This document shows, in pieces, positions 22,365 to 32,664 of a DNA stretch of 64,000 bases. The stretch's first letter is position 1. The number at the start of each line of letters is the position of its first letter. Location of the stretch: the NCBI GenBank assembly GCA_019828565.1, contig JAHDYR010000036.1, positions 62,001 through 126,000 on the forward strand, in the 5' to 3' direction. The stretch is from Carpediemonas membranifera (Eukaryota > Fornicata). The notes under the pieces are model-generated. The model did not search any database. It was not told where the DNA came from and saw only the letters and a program-made list of their open reading frames with translations. Both the position numbers and the translations under genes were made by a program.

Positions 22365-23765
22365 ATGAGTGTTGCTTGCCTGCTAACGGCAACGCTATCC
22401 TTTGTGAGTCCGAGCAGGATTGCCACATCGATGACGACACCACTCACCATCGCGATATGCTCAGACGCGTTTTACCCATCGATTGGAGGCGTAGAGCACC
22501 ACATATTATCCATCGCCACCGAGCTAGTTCGTCGTGGTAACCGGGTTATCGTCTTAACAATGCAGTATCCCGGCTACAGCGGCATCCGCTACCTGGATGT
22601 CTCTGACCCAGCAGATTCATCTATTAAGAAGCTGATCAAAGTGTTCTATCTGCCCATCAAGACCTATTCCCTTGGGATGGAGGGCTTGAAGCTTTCCATC
22701 ACCAGCGGCTTCGGCAGTCTTGCCCTCTACCGCAACATCTTCCTGCGGGAAGGGGTCGAAATCATCCACGGTCACCAGGCTAACAGCTTTGTAGCCCTGG
22801 AGGCAGTGTGGATTGGCAACGCCATGGGATTACGGACGATCTTCACAGACCACAGCCTCATACGGATGGGATCACCCCTGACAGTCCTGACCAACAAGAT
22901 CCTGTCGTACGCTCTAGCAAGTACGGACAGGCTTATCGCTGTGTCGGCTGAGAGTGGAGAGAACACCTCTCTCCGGTCGGGCCGCAGTCGACTCCCCGGG
23001 TCAGTTCACATCATACCGAACGCTGTAGATAGTAGATTCATGCCAGACCGCAGTAAGGTGTCTGATCCGGCTGATGTCATCCGAATTGTGACTGTATCGC
23101 GTCTGTCGTTTAGAAAGGGTGCTGATCTTTTGATTAGGGCCATCAGGGCCATCCTATCTGATTCTACGATGCCCAACGTGCACTTCGACGTTGTCGGGCC
23201 AGGTAGCGAGGCCTACATTTCTCAGCTCACGGCACTGGGCCCATGCGTCACCTATCACGGAGGTTTGCCCCACGACCAGGTTGTCAACGTCCTGCAGTCG
23301 GGTCATATCTCACTCACCACAAGCCTCACCGAGGCCTTCTGCATCGCAGTGCTGGAGGGGGCGGCCTGTGGTCTTGAGGTGGTCTCCACAGCGGTCGGCG
23401 GGGTCGTCAACGTACTGCCGCCCGACTACATAACTCTGTGCCGGCTGGAGAAGGAGCTGTCCGGCGTAGAGCTGGTGGGGGGGCTGAAGCAGACCATAGC
23501 CAGGGTCCACAGCTTGGGGGGTCCTGGTAATGCTGGGAAACGCGACAGACGGGCGGCCGAGCTCCATGAGTTCGTCAGGGGGAACTACTCATGGCCGCGG
23601 GTAGCAGAAGAGACCGAGACCGTCTACCGTTTGGCCATGGATCAGCCAAGGATAGGCCAGTGGACGAGATACATGACCGTCGGCGGTCTGGTGGCAGCCA
23701 TAGTGTTCTTTATGTGCACCATGGGAATAAGTCACGTGTTCAGCGTCATGGACTCCTTATGGTGA
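22365..23765 (+). CDS. GPI N-acetylglucosaminyltransferase catalytic subunit (PIG-A/GPI3)
   Basis: 466 residues of the GT4 glycosyltransferase fold. Near the N-terminus is CSDAFYPSIGGVEHHI, then FTDHSL, VIPNAV-type HIIPNAVDSRF, VSRLSFRKGADLL, and TSLTEAFCIAVLEGAACGLEVVST with the family's EX7E-type pair. A single transmembrane helix lies at the C-terminus (about 440-460). That order and the tail anchor are typical of PIG-A, which starts GPI-anchor synthesis by moving GlcNAc from UDP-GlcNAc to phosphatidylinositol on the cytosolic face of the ER. An alternative ATG at 22431 would remove 22 residues that are not conserved and may be the real start. The presence of surface-type proteins in the window fits a GPI pathway, but none of them shows a clear GPI signal. 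Confidence 0.9.
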   Translation: MSVACLLTATLSFVSPSRIATSMTTPLTIAICSDAFYPSIGGVEHHILSIATELVRRGNRVIVLTMQYPGYSGIRYLDVSDPADSSIKKLIKVFYLPIKTYSLGMEGLKLSITSGFGSLALYRNIFLREGVEIIHGHQANSFVALEAVWIGNAMGLRTIFTDHSLIRMGSPLTVLTNKILSYALASTDRLIAVSAESGENTSLRSGRSRLPGSVHIIPNAVDSRFMPDRSKVSDPADVIRIVTVSRLSFRKGADLLIRAIRAILSDSTMPNVHFDVVGPGSEAYISQLTALGPCVTYHGGLPHDQVVNVLQSGHISLTTSLTEAFCIAVLEGAACGLEVVSTAVGGVVNVLPPDYITLCRLEKELSGVELVGGLKQTIARVHSLGGPGNAGKRDRRAAELHEFVRGNYSWPRVAEETETVYRLAMDQPRIGQWTRYMTVGGLVAAIVFFMCTMGISHVFSVMDSLW

Positions 23766-23812
23766 GTCGGCTGGGTCGATGCATTGCAAGGAGAAATTTA
23801 CTACTCATAAAC

Positions 23813-25312
23813 TTATGCCCGAGGATTGAACAAAGCTGACAGCTGGTTGTTGAGCATGGGGAGAGGTCTGTCTGGATGGGGCTGGGCCTCGTACTGCATG
23901 AACTCGAGTTCAGTCGAGCGGCCAGTGTAGAAACCGACAGCGCCCTTGTTCGTGTTGAAGTCGCAGTAGCGGGCGGCACTGAAGACGGTGGCGACCTTGG
24001 GGCCCTTGGGGAATTCGACCTTGTAGCCGTCGTCGACAACCTGGTGGGCTCGGACGACCTGAGTGAGGTTGTTCAAGGTCATAAACTCGTCAGCAACATC
24101 AGGGCCGAACTGGAAGCTGGTGCCTCTAGGACTGGGGGTGCGGCCCGGTGCGAGCGTCGGGTCTGACCAGAGGAGGTCGGTAAAGATGCCAGAAGAGGGG
24201 GGTTGCTGGTTGCGGTGGAGAAGGTTGATCTCGGGGAGGCGCGTCTTCGGGTCCGGGAGGCCGCCGTGAACAAACATCGTGCGATCGACACCTTCGATGT
24301 CGGCTACAGCAGCGAGGGGCAGCCGGTTGAAGATATCATCCAGGGCCTCGCTGAGCTTGGCAGTGTATCGCTGGACGATCTCAGCGTTGAGGCCGAACAT
24401 GCTGTTCATGTCCTTCGTCTCGTGGTTGCCTCTCAGCATCGTGACCGAATTAGGGCACATGACCTTGAGCGCAACGATGAGGACGAAGCAGGGAACGCCC
24501 CAGGCACCACGGTCGACGTAGTCGCCCATGAATACCATGCGGTGGGTGTCGCTGGGCATTCCGACGGTCTCGATGAGGTGAACGAGGTCGAAGAACTGGC
24601 CGTGCACGTCCCCGAAGACGGTAAGAACGCGGTTATCACCCGCAGCCTGGAGCTCGGCCTTGCTGATAGAGAACTCGACGAGGTTGGGCTCTGCGTTGAG
24701 GATCTCGAAGCCGCGCTTGAGGATCTGCAGTATATTGCGGTGAGGGATCTCCTTGTCCTGCTTGCAGAAGGCGATCAGACGGCGGATGTACTCTGGCGTG
24801 ATGGGATCTGTCGGGGTAAGCTCAAGCTCCGGGACCTCTACGGGGCCGGCGCCAGAAATGGAGAGATCGTAAAGCGCGAAGAATGACTTCGGTTGGATGC
24901 GGATAGCAGCCTCGAACAGCCGCTTCTTGTGCTCCTTCAGAGCTTGGTCGTACAGCTTGCGGGCCTTAGCGTCGTTCGGCTTGATAGCTACGAGGCTCTT
25001 GAAGTCCGAGGCGGCCTCCTTGAAGTGGAACAGGGAGGTGTGAGCGAGGGCACGGCGGTAAAACGCCTTGTATGACTGAGGGTTCAGATCCAGGGCCCTC
25101 GTGCAGTCTTGGAGGACAGTTCCATAGAGCTCAAGCTTCATAGCGGCAGCAGCACGGTTCGTCAGTAGGGCTTCCATGAATTCGGAGCTATCCGAGGCTT
25201 CCAGAGCCTGAGAGTAGTTGTAGATCGCCTCCTGGAACTTCTGCTGCTTAAAGTTGTCGTTGCCGAGTTGTTTCAAGCCTGCAACGAGCTGGTCGACAGA
25301 TTTTGCCGTCAT
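23813..25312 (-). CDS. PPP5C: Serine/threonine phosphatase 5 (TPR plus PP2A-type catalytic domain)
   Basis: 499 residues from the ATG at 25312. Three TPR repeats fill about residues 8-115 (GNDNFKQQKFQEAI, NRAAAAMKLELYG, YRRALAHTSLFHFKEA). A linker leads into the phosphatase domain with [39 protein letters not shown] and FSAARYC. This TPR-phosphatase arrangement is unique to PP5, which is inhibited by its own TPRs and activated by Hsp90 and fatty acids. The conserved C-terminal helix is short and ends near LNNQLSALFNPRA. The gene converges on PIG-A with 47 bases between stop codons. Confidence 0.93.
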   Translation of the reverse strand: MTAKSVDQLVAGLKQLGNDNFKQQKFQEAIYNYSQALEASDSSEFMEALLTNRAAAAMKLELYGTVLQDCTRALDLNPQSYKAFYRRALAHTSLFHFKEAASDFKSLVAIKPNDAKARKLYDQALKEHKKRLFEAAIRIQPKSFFALYDLSISGAGPVEVPELELTPTDPITPEYIRRLIAFCKQDKEIPHRNILQILKRGFEILNAEPNLVEFSISKAELQAAGDNRVLTVFGDVHGQFFDLVHLIETVGMPSDTHRMVFMGDYVDRGAWGVPCFVLIVALKVMCPNSVTMLRGNHETKDMNSMFGLNAEIVQRYTAKLSEALDDIFNRLPLAAVADIEGVDRTMFVHGGLPDPKTRLPEINLLHRNQQPPSSGIFTDLLWSDPTLAPGRTPSPRGTSFQFGPDVADEFMTLNNLTQVVRAHQVVDDGYKVEFPKGPKVATVFSAARYCDFNTNKGAVGFYTGRSTELEFMQYEAQPHPDRPLPMLNNQLSALFNPRA

Positions 25313-25602
25313 CACACCCTGGATGGCGCAGGTTTATTCATCTTTGCAGGTACCGTCCTGGAAACGATCTGGGCACAGTATGAGGGCATGAAGACCTATA
25401 GGGCGGGGTCAGGTTCAGACTGGGTAACCTAATCACTCTCAAGTGTTCAAATCAGGGCAATCATAGAACTGACTGTCAATGGTCTCGGCTACAGGATGCA
25501 TCTCGATGACGCCCGCTTTCTCATTTCCAGCCGATTTACGTGATTTGATTTATGTTGCATAGCACGGAGTCACGAAGAGTCAAGCGAAGAAACTTGCTCA
25601 AA

Positions 25603-26955
25603 ATGGCTCGTTTGGCAGCGATTCTTCTTGCTTTGGTCGTTGTTTGCACCGCCTTCCCCAATCCTTTCGCCCTTGGCGAAAGCTGGCCGAAGAAGGTCCC
25701 CGAATTCGCGTTCAAGGGCTATAACCTTGGGACAACCAAGAACCCTTACAAGGACGTTCTTACTACCAACGGCTTCGAGTCTGCCATGAAGGAGGCTCTG
25801 AAGCACGCTAAGAAGGACCTCGATACCGCCGATCAGACCAAGATCCTCTCGAACATCAACGCCTTCTTCTCGACCAATGCTCGCGCCCACATCGCCGACA
25901 TGGCTGCTGTTATTCCTTCCATCTCTGTCAACGACCTCTACATCCTCAACGTCTGGTACGACATGACCTATGGTGATGCTTCTACCACCATCATCGTCCG
26001 TTCTTCCGAAGAGTCTGTTTCTGGCCGCCCCATCATCGGCTTCTCCTTCAACGCCGACAAGATCTCCGCCACCGACGACCGCATGGATCGCAGCTACGAC
26101 CTCCTCCAGCGCCTGTCCCTTGTCCTCAACTACGAGGACAACACGGGTTCCATGGTTCAGCGTATCGCCACCCTCGCCGGTTCCGCCGGTATGCTTATGG
26201 GCCTCTCCAACCTCGGCAGCGAGGGCTATGCCATGACCGTCTCGCCCAACTACGACAGCAAGAAGAATCCTCAGATCAAGACGATGATCGACAGCTGGAC
26301 TTCTGAGTACTCACTGCCCATGCTCTATGCCAGAGAGATGCTCATGAACACACCCAAGTACACTGCTGTCGACCAGGTCGTGAAGGGTGAGGTTCGCACG
26401 AAGATCCCACTTTTCCTGACTGTCGCCGGCGCTGGCGCATATTCTGCCGATGTCTACATCACCGACGGCGAGGCTGTGAACGACCACATCCCCTTCACCT
26501 ACCAGCACCACGTGATCATCGTAGATTCCTCTAAGAAGGAGACAGGCATCCTCTCGAAGTACGACGCTGTCAAGACCGCCATCAGCGGGGCCCCCGTCTC
26601 TGCTGACTCGATGATGAAGACTGTTATGACCACGTACCCCGCCCGCACAGAGAAGACCGTCTTCATCGCCACCTCTGACGTCTCGTCGTCCAAATTCCAG
26701 GCGACCAAGCAAAAGTGCGAGTACATCAAGGCCTTCAATGACCACGCCAGCCTCATCGTCGACGGCTGCAACAACCCTCCCGCCCCCGTCAACCTCGCCA
26801 TCCCCGCCCTCTCTGTCGTCATCTTCCTTGGTGTCATCACGATGGCAGTTTATGGTTTCTTCGAGAGACGTCGCCAGATGAAGCTCATCAAGACCGCCAC
26901 GAAGGCCGCCTCCGAGTCCCAGGCGGTCTATGAGCCCATTGCTGATGAGGAATAA
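25603..26955 (+). CDS. Acid-ceramidase/NAAA-like Ntn-hydrolase ectoprotein with one TM helix; nucleophile Cys apparently replaced
   Basis: 450 residues from the ATG at 25603, chosen because it begins a clean signal peptide (MARLAAILLALVVVCTAF). The frame extends 17 codons further up. The segment LYILNVWYDMTYG, then a beta-rich stretch, then LPMLYAREMLMNTPKYTAVDQVVK, resembles acid ceramidase and N-acylethanolamine acid amidase (cholylglycine-hydrolase fold). In that family a Cys follows the first segment and becomes the nucleophile after self-cleavage. Here the matching place reads DASTTIIV, so Ser or Thr sits there (about residue 127). A transmembrane helix lies at about 402-424, and the tail contains YEPI, a possible sorting motif. 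Role: either a lysosomal/surface lipid amidase using Ser/Thr, or an inactive relative. Family assignment is moderate. Confidence 0.6.
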   Translation: MARLAAILLALVVVCTAFPNPFALGESWPKKVPEFAFKGYNLGTTKNPYKDVLTTNGFESAMKEALKHAKKDLDTADQTKILSNINAFFSTNARAHIADMAAVIPSISVNDLYILNVWYDMTYGDASTTIIVRSSEESVSGRPIIGFSFNADKISATDDRMDRSYDLLQRLSLVLNYEDNTGSMVQRIATLAGSAGMLMGLSNLGSEGYAMTVSPNYDSKKNPQIKTMIDSWTSEYSLPMLYAREMLMNTPKYTAVDQVVKGEVRTKIPLFLTVAGAGAYSADVYITDGEAVNDHIPFTYQHHVIIVDSSKKETGILSKYDAVKTAISGAPVSADSMMKTVMTTYPARTEKTVFIATSDVSSSKFQATKQKCEYIKAFNDHASLIVDGCNNPPAPVNLAIPALSVVIFLGVITMAVYGFFERRRQMKLIKTATKAASESQAVYEPIADEE

Positions 26956-27053
26956 GATTTGTTTGGTAAAATTCGAATAATATGACTGTTTCAGCTCGCT
27001 TAGTTTACTCAAGTCGAAGAGAAGCAAGGGGTTCGTAAACAGAGGCCTGGCCC

Positions 27054-30000
27054 CTATCTGTTGTGCATGACGATGTTGCCGAAGCCGCTGATGGTTTCCT
27101 TAGTTACGTTCGGCTTGGCTTTCTCTCTCCTCTGGGGGCGGGGGCGATGGCGCTCCTCGTCGCTGGCCTCGAGATCGAAGTCCCCTGCTGCTGCTCTATG
27201 CTTCAGGAACTCGGCCAGCTTCTCGTTGTGGCCCTCATCTTCGTCGACGACCTTGCCGACTGCCTGCCGACCCAACTTCGAATCAGCCTCGACCGAGAAG
27301 GTTCGGGTGACGCTCTTGTGCCCCTTCTTGACCAGCAGCGTCATCGTCACGTTGTCCTCCTCCTCCTCGTCTTCCTTGACTCTTGCGGCCAATGGAATGC
27401 GGACATCCATGTGGCCCGCCCTCACTTGCTTGGCGAGGGTGACGTCTTGGTCTACGATGAGATCCAGCTCGCGGTCGACCTCATCTTCCATCCGGGCCTT
27501 CTCGTCGGCCTCCTCCTGGCGCCTCTTCTCGTCCTCCTGCCTGAGCTGCTCCAGCTTATCACGGTGCGTCTGTGGCTCTGGACGAGGGTCAGCCCCATCG
27601 GTTAGGTCAGACGCATGTGCCATTACTGTCATGTTGCCCATAACGCTGGTGGCCATGGCGATGTTGAGGTCCTCCTCACATTCGTATCTCTCCATCAGTG
27701 TGTTAAAGTGCGCGTGAAAATCCTGCAGCATGAATTCATGATCCAAGAGGATGTCCGATTTGGTGAAGACGTATTTCTGGAAGTCAAGCAGTGTCTGTCG
27801 CATTCTGGGGTCAAATTGCACCAGATCTAGCGGGATACGGTCGAATAATTCGCACACGAGTACGATTCTGAATCCGTCCTGCTTCGAGTCGAAAGGATTA
27901 TCCCCAACGATGCTCTGGGCTGTATGCCCGTGTTCCATTATCAGCCGGGAGACACAGAAAAGCGTGTCGGCCGAAACAACACCCTCGACAAACAACGCGG
28001 CCAGCAGCCTGCAGTGAGCCACCCGGGCCTGCTCAGCGACCCTAGCCCTGCTGGCGGCGTGCTGGGCAACGACACTACACCGCTCGCCCTGTGCCAGGCC
28101 CGCTGCGATCCTCTCCATGAGCAAGTCGAGAATGAGGGCTCTGGGGACTTCGGTGTCGGCCAGCAGAGCCGTGGTGTGGGCGATCGCGGCTATGTGGGAC
28201 AGGCCATGTCTATGGGCCCTGACCATCTCCTTTGACAGCTGGACAAAGCAACCGCGCCAGTCTAGTTTGGCGATGAGGCGGGCCGCCACATCAGGACTGT
28301 AGCACGTCGAGGGCTCATCGTCCCCAGCCACCGAGGATGGCACCACGGTGCCATCCATGGAAGTGTGAGAAAGCACGTGCCGGAGATAACGGACGTGAGG
28401 GTGTTTGAGTTGCTTGGGCTCAGGAACAGCGGCGGTGCCGGGCTGGCTGGCGAGTATGGCGTTGGCAAGGACGGCATCGAGCTCCTGACTGCGACCCACA
28501 GACTTTCTTATCGTCTCGACCTCTGACAGGTGGTTCGTCAGCGCGGTGCGGGTGCTCGTCTGCATGAAGAGCCACAGACCACAGGAGTGAAGTATTGACG
28601 CCAGCACCCGCAGCGAGGCCTCTGTGCGGTCAGTCTCGAGTCTGTTAAGGGCTCTGAAGACGACGTGGGTGTCAACCACACGGAACTTTGCTAGCTCGGC
28701 TATAAGAGCGCCGTTCCGGACCCGAACGTCGATATCCTTCTGGTTCTTGGCGAGGTTGTCGAAGTTGGTGGCGACCGCGTCTTCAACCTCCTTGGGTGGT
28801 AGGAAACCAGCGATCTTCGTCAGGCCGGCGATTGCCCTTGCGACCAGCGGGATGACGTAGGACGGAGTGTGACCTGACGCGTGTGTGACGGTTGACAGCA
28901 GCTTGTTGTTGAACTTCGGGCCTAATAGTGCGAAATCAAATGTCCATTGATCCGCGGCGACGGTGTTGGGAAGCTGGTACAGCTTGGCCAGTAGACAGCG
29001 GGCGGTGACGGTGTCAGTGTCGTGGCCGTCATCCTCGTCCCGTTTCTCCCGCTGGAACACAGTTGGAGGCAGCTCTCCTGTGATGTCGGGCACCCTGGTG
29101 TAAAAGACGACGTCGGCTGGATCAACAAAGGGAACCTCAACCTCAGGGGTGTCTGTATCCACGGGATGCTCCGTCGGCAGCGTCACCTCCGCTGGGGCTG
29201 TTACCGAGGGCATCTCAGTGCCAATGATCTCAGCAAGTGCTGCCATGTGTGTGTCGAGACGCGACATCGTCTCCTGGGATTTCGAAAAGGCCTCAGTCTT
29301 GGTACTAGGGACATCGCCGCGCTCCTTCATCTCGCGCTGGATCTCACGCTCGAGTTTGAGGTGCCTGCGCTTTGTCGCAGTGTAGTAATTTGCCAGCTTA
29401 GCCCAGTAGTCGCCAATGATGGCATTGAACGTCGAAACCTCACTGGGAGACAGCAGGGGAGGTATCTCAGTCCCACCGATGTTGCCACCGACGAGGGGCA
29501 CCATCGATGCCTTGAGGTACGAGACGACGATGACAAGGTTCGTGCTGGGGTCCTCGAGGCGTTGGTCGGGCTGGATCAGGAGGGTCAGGGATTGCTGAAC
29601 CATCTTGAATGAGGGAAGAACGCCGACGAGGAAGAGATCGGTCGTCAGGCGAGCGATGTTGCGGCGGACAACCTTCGTGTCGGAGTTGCCCGCGCTGCTG
29701 ATCTTCACCTGCTCCTTGATCAAAGGGAGGAGGCAATCGAGGAAGCCCTTGCCCCCTGAGGCGTCAGGAGGGTACCGTTGAGTCATCTTGGCGCACAGCT
29801 GGGCGCCGAAATAGAACTCGGGCTTGTACGAGAACTTCATCACCGCATCGGCCACCTCGTCCAGATGGCGGCTAAGATTGAGCTTCTCTAGATCGGCGAG
29901 GAGCGGCGTTGGTGGCTTCGGAGGGTTCTTGGCGAGTCGGTTCGTGAACTTCTTGTTGTCGGCCTGCGAAGGCTTACAAAGCTCGAATGTAACCTTTTTC

Positions 30001-30077
30001 TTAACTAACTCGATGTGTTTTCGGCGCTCTTCACGCCGTTGAGCGATCTGTGTGGCAATAGCGTCAGTTGACGACAT
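27054..30077 (-). CDS. UPF2: Nonsense-mediated decay factor UPF2
   Basis: 1007 residues from the ATG at 30077 (MSSTDAIATQIAQRREERRKH); the frame is open upstream to 30152 but that part overlaps the neighbouring gene start. Helical MIF4G-type repeats run through the protein: a first around 60-260 with LNLSRHLDEVADAVMKF and ARLTTDLFLVGVLPS, a second around 380-540, and a third around 590-790. An acidic, charged stretch follows (about 850-890). The end contains VTMTLLVKKGHKSVTRTF, which matches the C-terminal UPF1-binding region of UPF2. UPF2 bridges UPF1 and UPF3 in cytoplasmic mRNA surveillance. The order of three MIF4G domains and a UPF1-binding tail identifies it. Confidence 0.88.
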   Translation of the reverse strand: MSSTDAIATQIAQRREERRKHIELVKKKVTFELCKPSQADNKKFTNRLAKNPPKPPTPLLADLEKLNLSRHLDEVADAVMKFSYKPEFYFGAQLCAKMTQRYPPDASGGKGFLDCLLPLIKEQVKISSAGNSDTKVVRRNIARLTTDLFLVGVLPSFKMVQQSLTLLIQPDQRLEDPSTNLVIVVSYLKASMVPLVGGNIGGTEIPPLLSPSEVSTFNAIIGDYWAKLANYYTATKRRHLKLEREIQREMKERGDVPSTKTEAFSKSQETMSRLDTHMAALAEIIGTEMPSVTAPAEVTLPTEHPVDTDTPEVEVPFVDPADVVFYTRVPDITGELPPTVFQREKRDEDDGHDTDTVTARCLLAKLYQLPNTVAADQWTFDFALLGPKFNNKLLSTVTHASGHTPSYVIPLVARAIAGLTKIAGFLPPKEVEDAVATNFDNLAKNQKDIDVRVRNGALIAELAKFRVVDTHVVFRALNRLETDRTEASLRVLASILHSCGLWLFMQTSTRTALTNHLSEVETIRKSVGRSQELDAVLANAILASQPGTAAVPEPKQLKHPHVRYLRHVLSHTSMDGTVVPSSVAGDDEPSTCYSPDVAARLIAKLDWRGCFVQLSKEMVRAHRHGLSHIAAIAHTTALLADTEVPRALILDLLMERIAAGLAQGERCSVVAQHAASRARVAEQARVAHCRLLAALFVEGVVSADTLFCVSRLIMEHGHTAQSIVGDNPFDSKQDGFRIVLVCELFDRIPLDLVQFDPRMRQTLLDFQKYVFTKSDILLDHEFMLQDFHAHFNTLMERYECEEDLNIAMATSVMGNMTVMAHASDLTDGADPRPEPQTHRDKLEQLRQEDEKRRQEEADEKARMEDEVDRELDLIVDQDVTLAKQVRAGHMDVRIPLAARVKEDEEEEDNVTMTLLVKKGHKSVTRTFSVEADSKLGRQAVGKVVDEDEGHNEKLAEFLKHRAAAGDFDLEASDEERHRPRPQRREKAKPNVTKETISGFGNIVMHNR

Positions 30078-30228
30078 CTTCGAAGAGTGCTGAGATAAAC
30101 TGCGGAGTTGACCCAGGAGCCCCGCAGGGAGCGTATTCCCTGCCATATGCATGGGAAACCGACGCAGGACCGTCTACCATCCGTTATTTTATCGTGACCC
30201 TTTTCTGACAATACCTTCTGCCGCATTG

Positions 30229-30642
30229 ATGCCAGTTGAAAGGAAGAGGCAGGAGAAGAAACCGCCCAAACGTCTTCAATCAGGATCATTGACACAGCTT
30301 GTGAACTTTGATGCCCTTGTCGGCAAGCATAAGGTCCTGTCGAGCTCGAAGTCGCTGCTGGATCAAGGGTTCAAGTGCCCGGTCTGTGGTTACAAGATGC
30401 AGGACTCTATTACCTACAGAGACCATGTGAAAAGGCACGAACAGTTCATGTCCAAGAGAAAGGGATCAATGTCTTTCGAGTACCTTGCCGCGTACTATGA
30501 GCTCGCGTTGTCGCAGGCAGAGCTACCTGGAAACGTTGCCACTTACACAGATGTCCCGATTACCGATGCTGAGATTCGTCTGCGACGTGACGAGGCCCGT
30601 GTGACCATCTTGAAGGAGCTTGGGGTGAGTGAAAGTGGCTGA
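30229..30642 (+). CDS. C2H2 zinc-finger protein, Snu23/ZMAT2-like splicing factor (tentative)
   Basis: 137 residues from the ATG at 30229. The frame is open to an ATG at 30151, but that would overlap the 5' region of UPF2. One zinc finger lies at about residues 58-77: CPVCGYKMQDSITYRDHVKRH, a C-x2-C-x12-H-x3-H pattern. The DSITYRDH core and the lysine-rich run after it resemble Snu23/ZMAT2, a U4/U6.U5 tri-snRNP protein. In that family the histidines are usually five apart, so the spacing here is unusual. A basic N-terminus (VERKRQEKKPPKR) and an Arg/Glu-rich C-terminus complete it. It is divergent from UPF2, with about 150 bases between the preferred starts. Confidence 0.55.
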   Translation: MPVERKRQEKKPPKRLQSGSLTQLVNFDALVGKHKVLSSSKSLLDQGFKCPVCGYKMQDSITYRDHVKRHEQFMSKRKGSMSFEYLAAYYELALSQAELPGNVATYTDVPITDAEIRLRRDEARVTILKELGVSESG

Positions 30643-30723
30643 GACATGATGCCAATACCGCAGTAGGTGTCTCTTATCAGACCATCGTATTAAACCATGC
30701 AGCGTCGCTACTTTACTACAAAC

Positions 30724-32401
30724 CTAAGGGTACCAGCGCTCTGCTCTGACAGGCCAGCGGGCGTCCTGCGCGCTGGGGTCTGATTCCATCTTTCTCTTGG
30801 ACATGATCGCGAAGTAGACGTCCTGCTGGGGCCAACGGGGAATGGAATGCAGCCCCTCGAGGGTGTCCCAGGAGAGGAAAGGAAGTCGGACGGCCTTCCA
30901 TAGCTCATCGATGGTCGCATCGTCAAGGTCAGTATTGGCCTTCATGTAGGCGACGACGAAGTCCAGCAGCTGATCCTCGTCCTGAGGTACCAGGCCGCCA
31001 TCCTGTACAATACGGACGACGCGACTGGGCTTAAGGGGAAGCATGGCACCCCAAGTATCGGGAGAGGAGTAGTAGCCGAAGTCATCAATGATACGCTGGC
31101 AGCAGAGCTCATGAAGGTCCGCGGCGTTCTCGATATTATCGTAGAACATCAGCACCTGGGGAGCAAGTGGCGGTGTGATGGTAGTGATCAGGGGTGCGAA
31201 GACCTCTAAAGCCATAGACGACGGTATCGAGCTCGAGCCAAGGGTTCTCAGCCCATGGAGGTAGTGGGCGAGCAGGAAAGCGGGTATGAGCTTGAACCTG
31301 TCGCCCCGGTCCAGAGCTTGCTGGGAGATGTACTTCACACAGCTGAACGTAGTACCGGCAAGGGCCTGGATAAGAGGAGGCACCGGAGTCTTGCCAGGCA
31401 TGGCTCCCTCGTCGATTAGTCGCCTCAAATCGGGAAGCAATAGATCGATGCACATGCTGCCCGCCCTGATGAGATAGGGGCCAGGCGATGTGACGGCGTT
31501 GATCCTATTGAGGAGAGTCAACACAACTCTGGGATCAATGTCCTTAATCTGTGCGGCCCAGCGCTCGAGGATGTCGGCACCCATGTACTGCGAGTCCGGG
31601 CCAGAGAGCGTCAGCGCGTGGGCCCACAGCTTAGAGGCGAATGTGAGAGGTGGGTTGTCCATTCTTGTGAGCAGGTCGAGGACGGCATCCACCCCCAGGG
31701 CCCAGAGGTCGTGCTTGTGGAGGAACTTCTCAAGGTTCTTCGCCGCAACGTTCTTGGCCTCTTCAATGAGAGGTGTCTGGATGTTGAGCACCTGGAATGC
31801 CTTGAGGAACTGGAGCACTGTCCTGTCGCTCAGCATCTTCCGCCCATGCTCAAGGAGGGCATCAGAGATGGCTTGGTCGGCTCCAAACTCAGCGCACGCC
31901 ACCATGCAATGGGGCAGGGTTTCAGCGGTGATGCGGGCACTGCCAGTGTAGACGGCCTCGAGCAACAGGGGCAAGACAAGCGCGAGGGGGTTGGAGGAAA
32001 GATCGTCGCGGGGATTGGATGGCGAGTTCTTAGAGAACCAGAGCTTCTTAAAGTAACTGAAACGGGCCGCAAGGATGCATTTGTGGATCGGGTATTGCGT
32101 TCCGCCGATTATGAGAACATGATCGCTCGTAGCGGCGTCATTATAGAGTACTGCGATCGTTGGCTCGAATTTAAGCTCTGTTTTGTCTTCTACTGGCCTT
32201 CTCTGCATAGACATTGACATAGCCGTTTCGCGTTGGCAGCCAAGTCGATGCTGTAGTGATTGCTCGACAAAGGTGCGAAAATTTTGGATGTATCGAGTGA
32301 GGTTGGCTGGGTCGGTTGTGTGGCAGGCATCATCTGGGTCGGCTAAGCATGTTGAATATTTCTCGAATTTCGTGGCTCTCACCAGGCTCAACACGTCTCA
32401 T
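30724..32401 (-). CDS. BTB-domain protein, possibly with a 40-nt intron at the 5' end
   Basis: The body encodes a BTB/POZ fold at about residues 70-175 (SDHVLIIGGTQYPIHKCILAARFSYFKKL and LLLEAVYTG). A helical region resembling a BACK domain follows and runs to the end. BTB proteins are often substrate adaptors of CUL3 ligases. The start is unsettled. The long frame upstream opens only with a GTG, and the first in-frame ATG is 32220 (497 residues). Alternatively, ATG 32401 followed by a 40-base GTGAGA...CTTAG intron (32343-32382) joins in frame and gives 545 residues. That intron ends like others here, but its 5' end is less typical. The feature spans the spliced option. Confidence 0.7.
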
Positions 32402-32664
32402 TGTGGCATTCTATTCATACCCAACTAAATGCTCGCTGCGGTGTTTGCCATGCTACTATAACAGTGGCGGAGTGGCCCTCGTTGCCGTCACTCTTAAGCA
32501 TGCCATACGACGGTCATTGGGCCAATGCGCCTGCCCTTGACCCAAACAGCGCCGCTAGCCCCAGCCCAGCATCCATGAGGGTTGTGGGCAGCTGATATCA
32601 GAAGTCGTCGATTGTCGCGGCATCGAATCGCGTCTCATGGAACGCTGCTGAAAGTGGCATTAGC

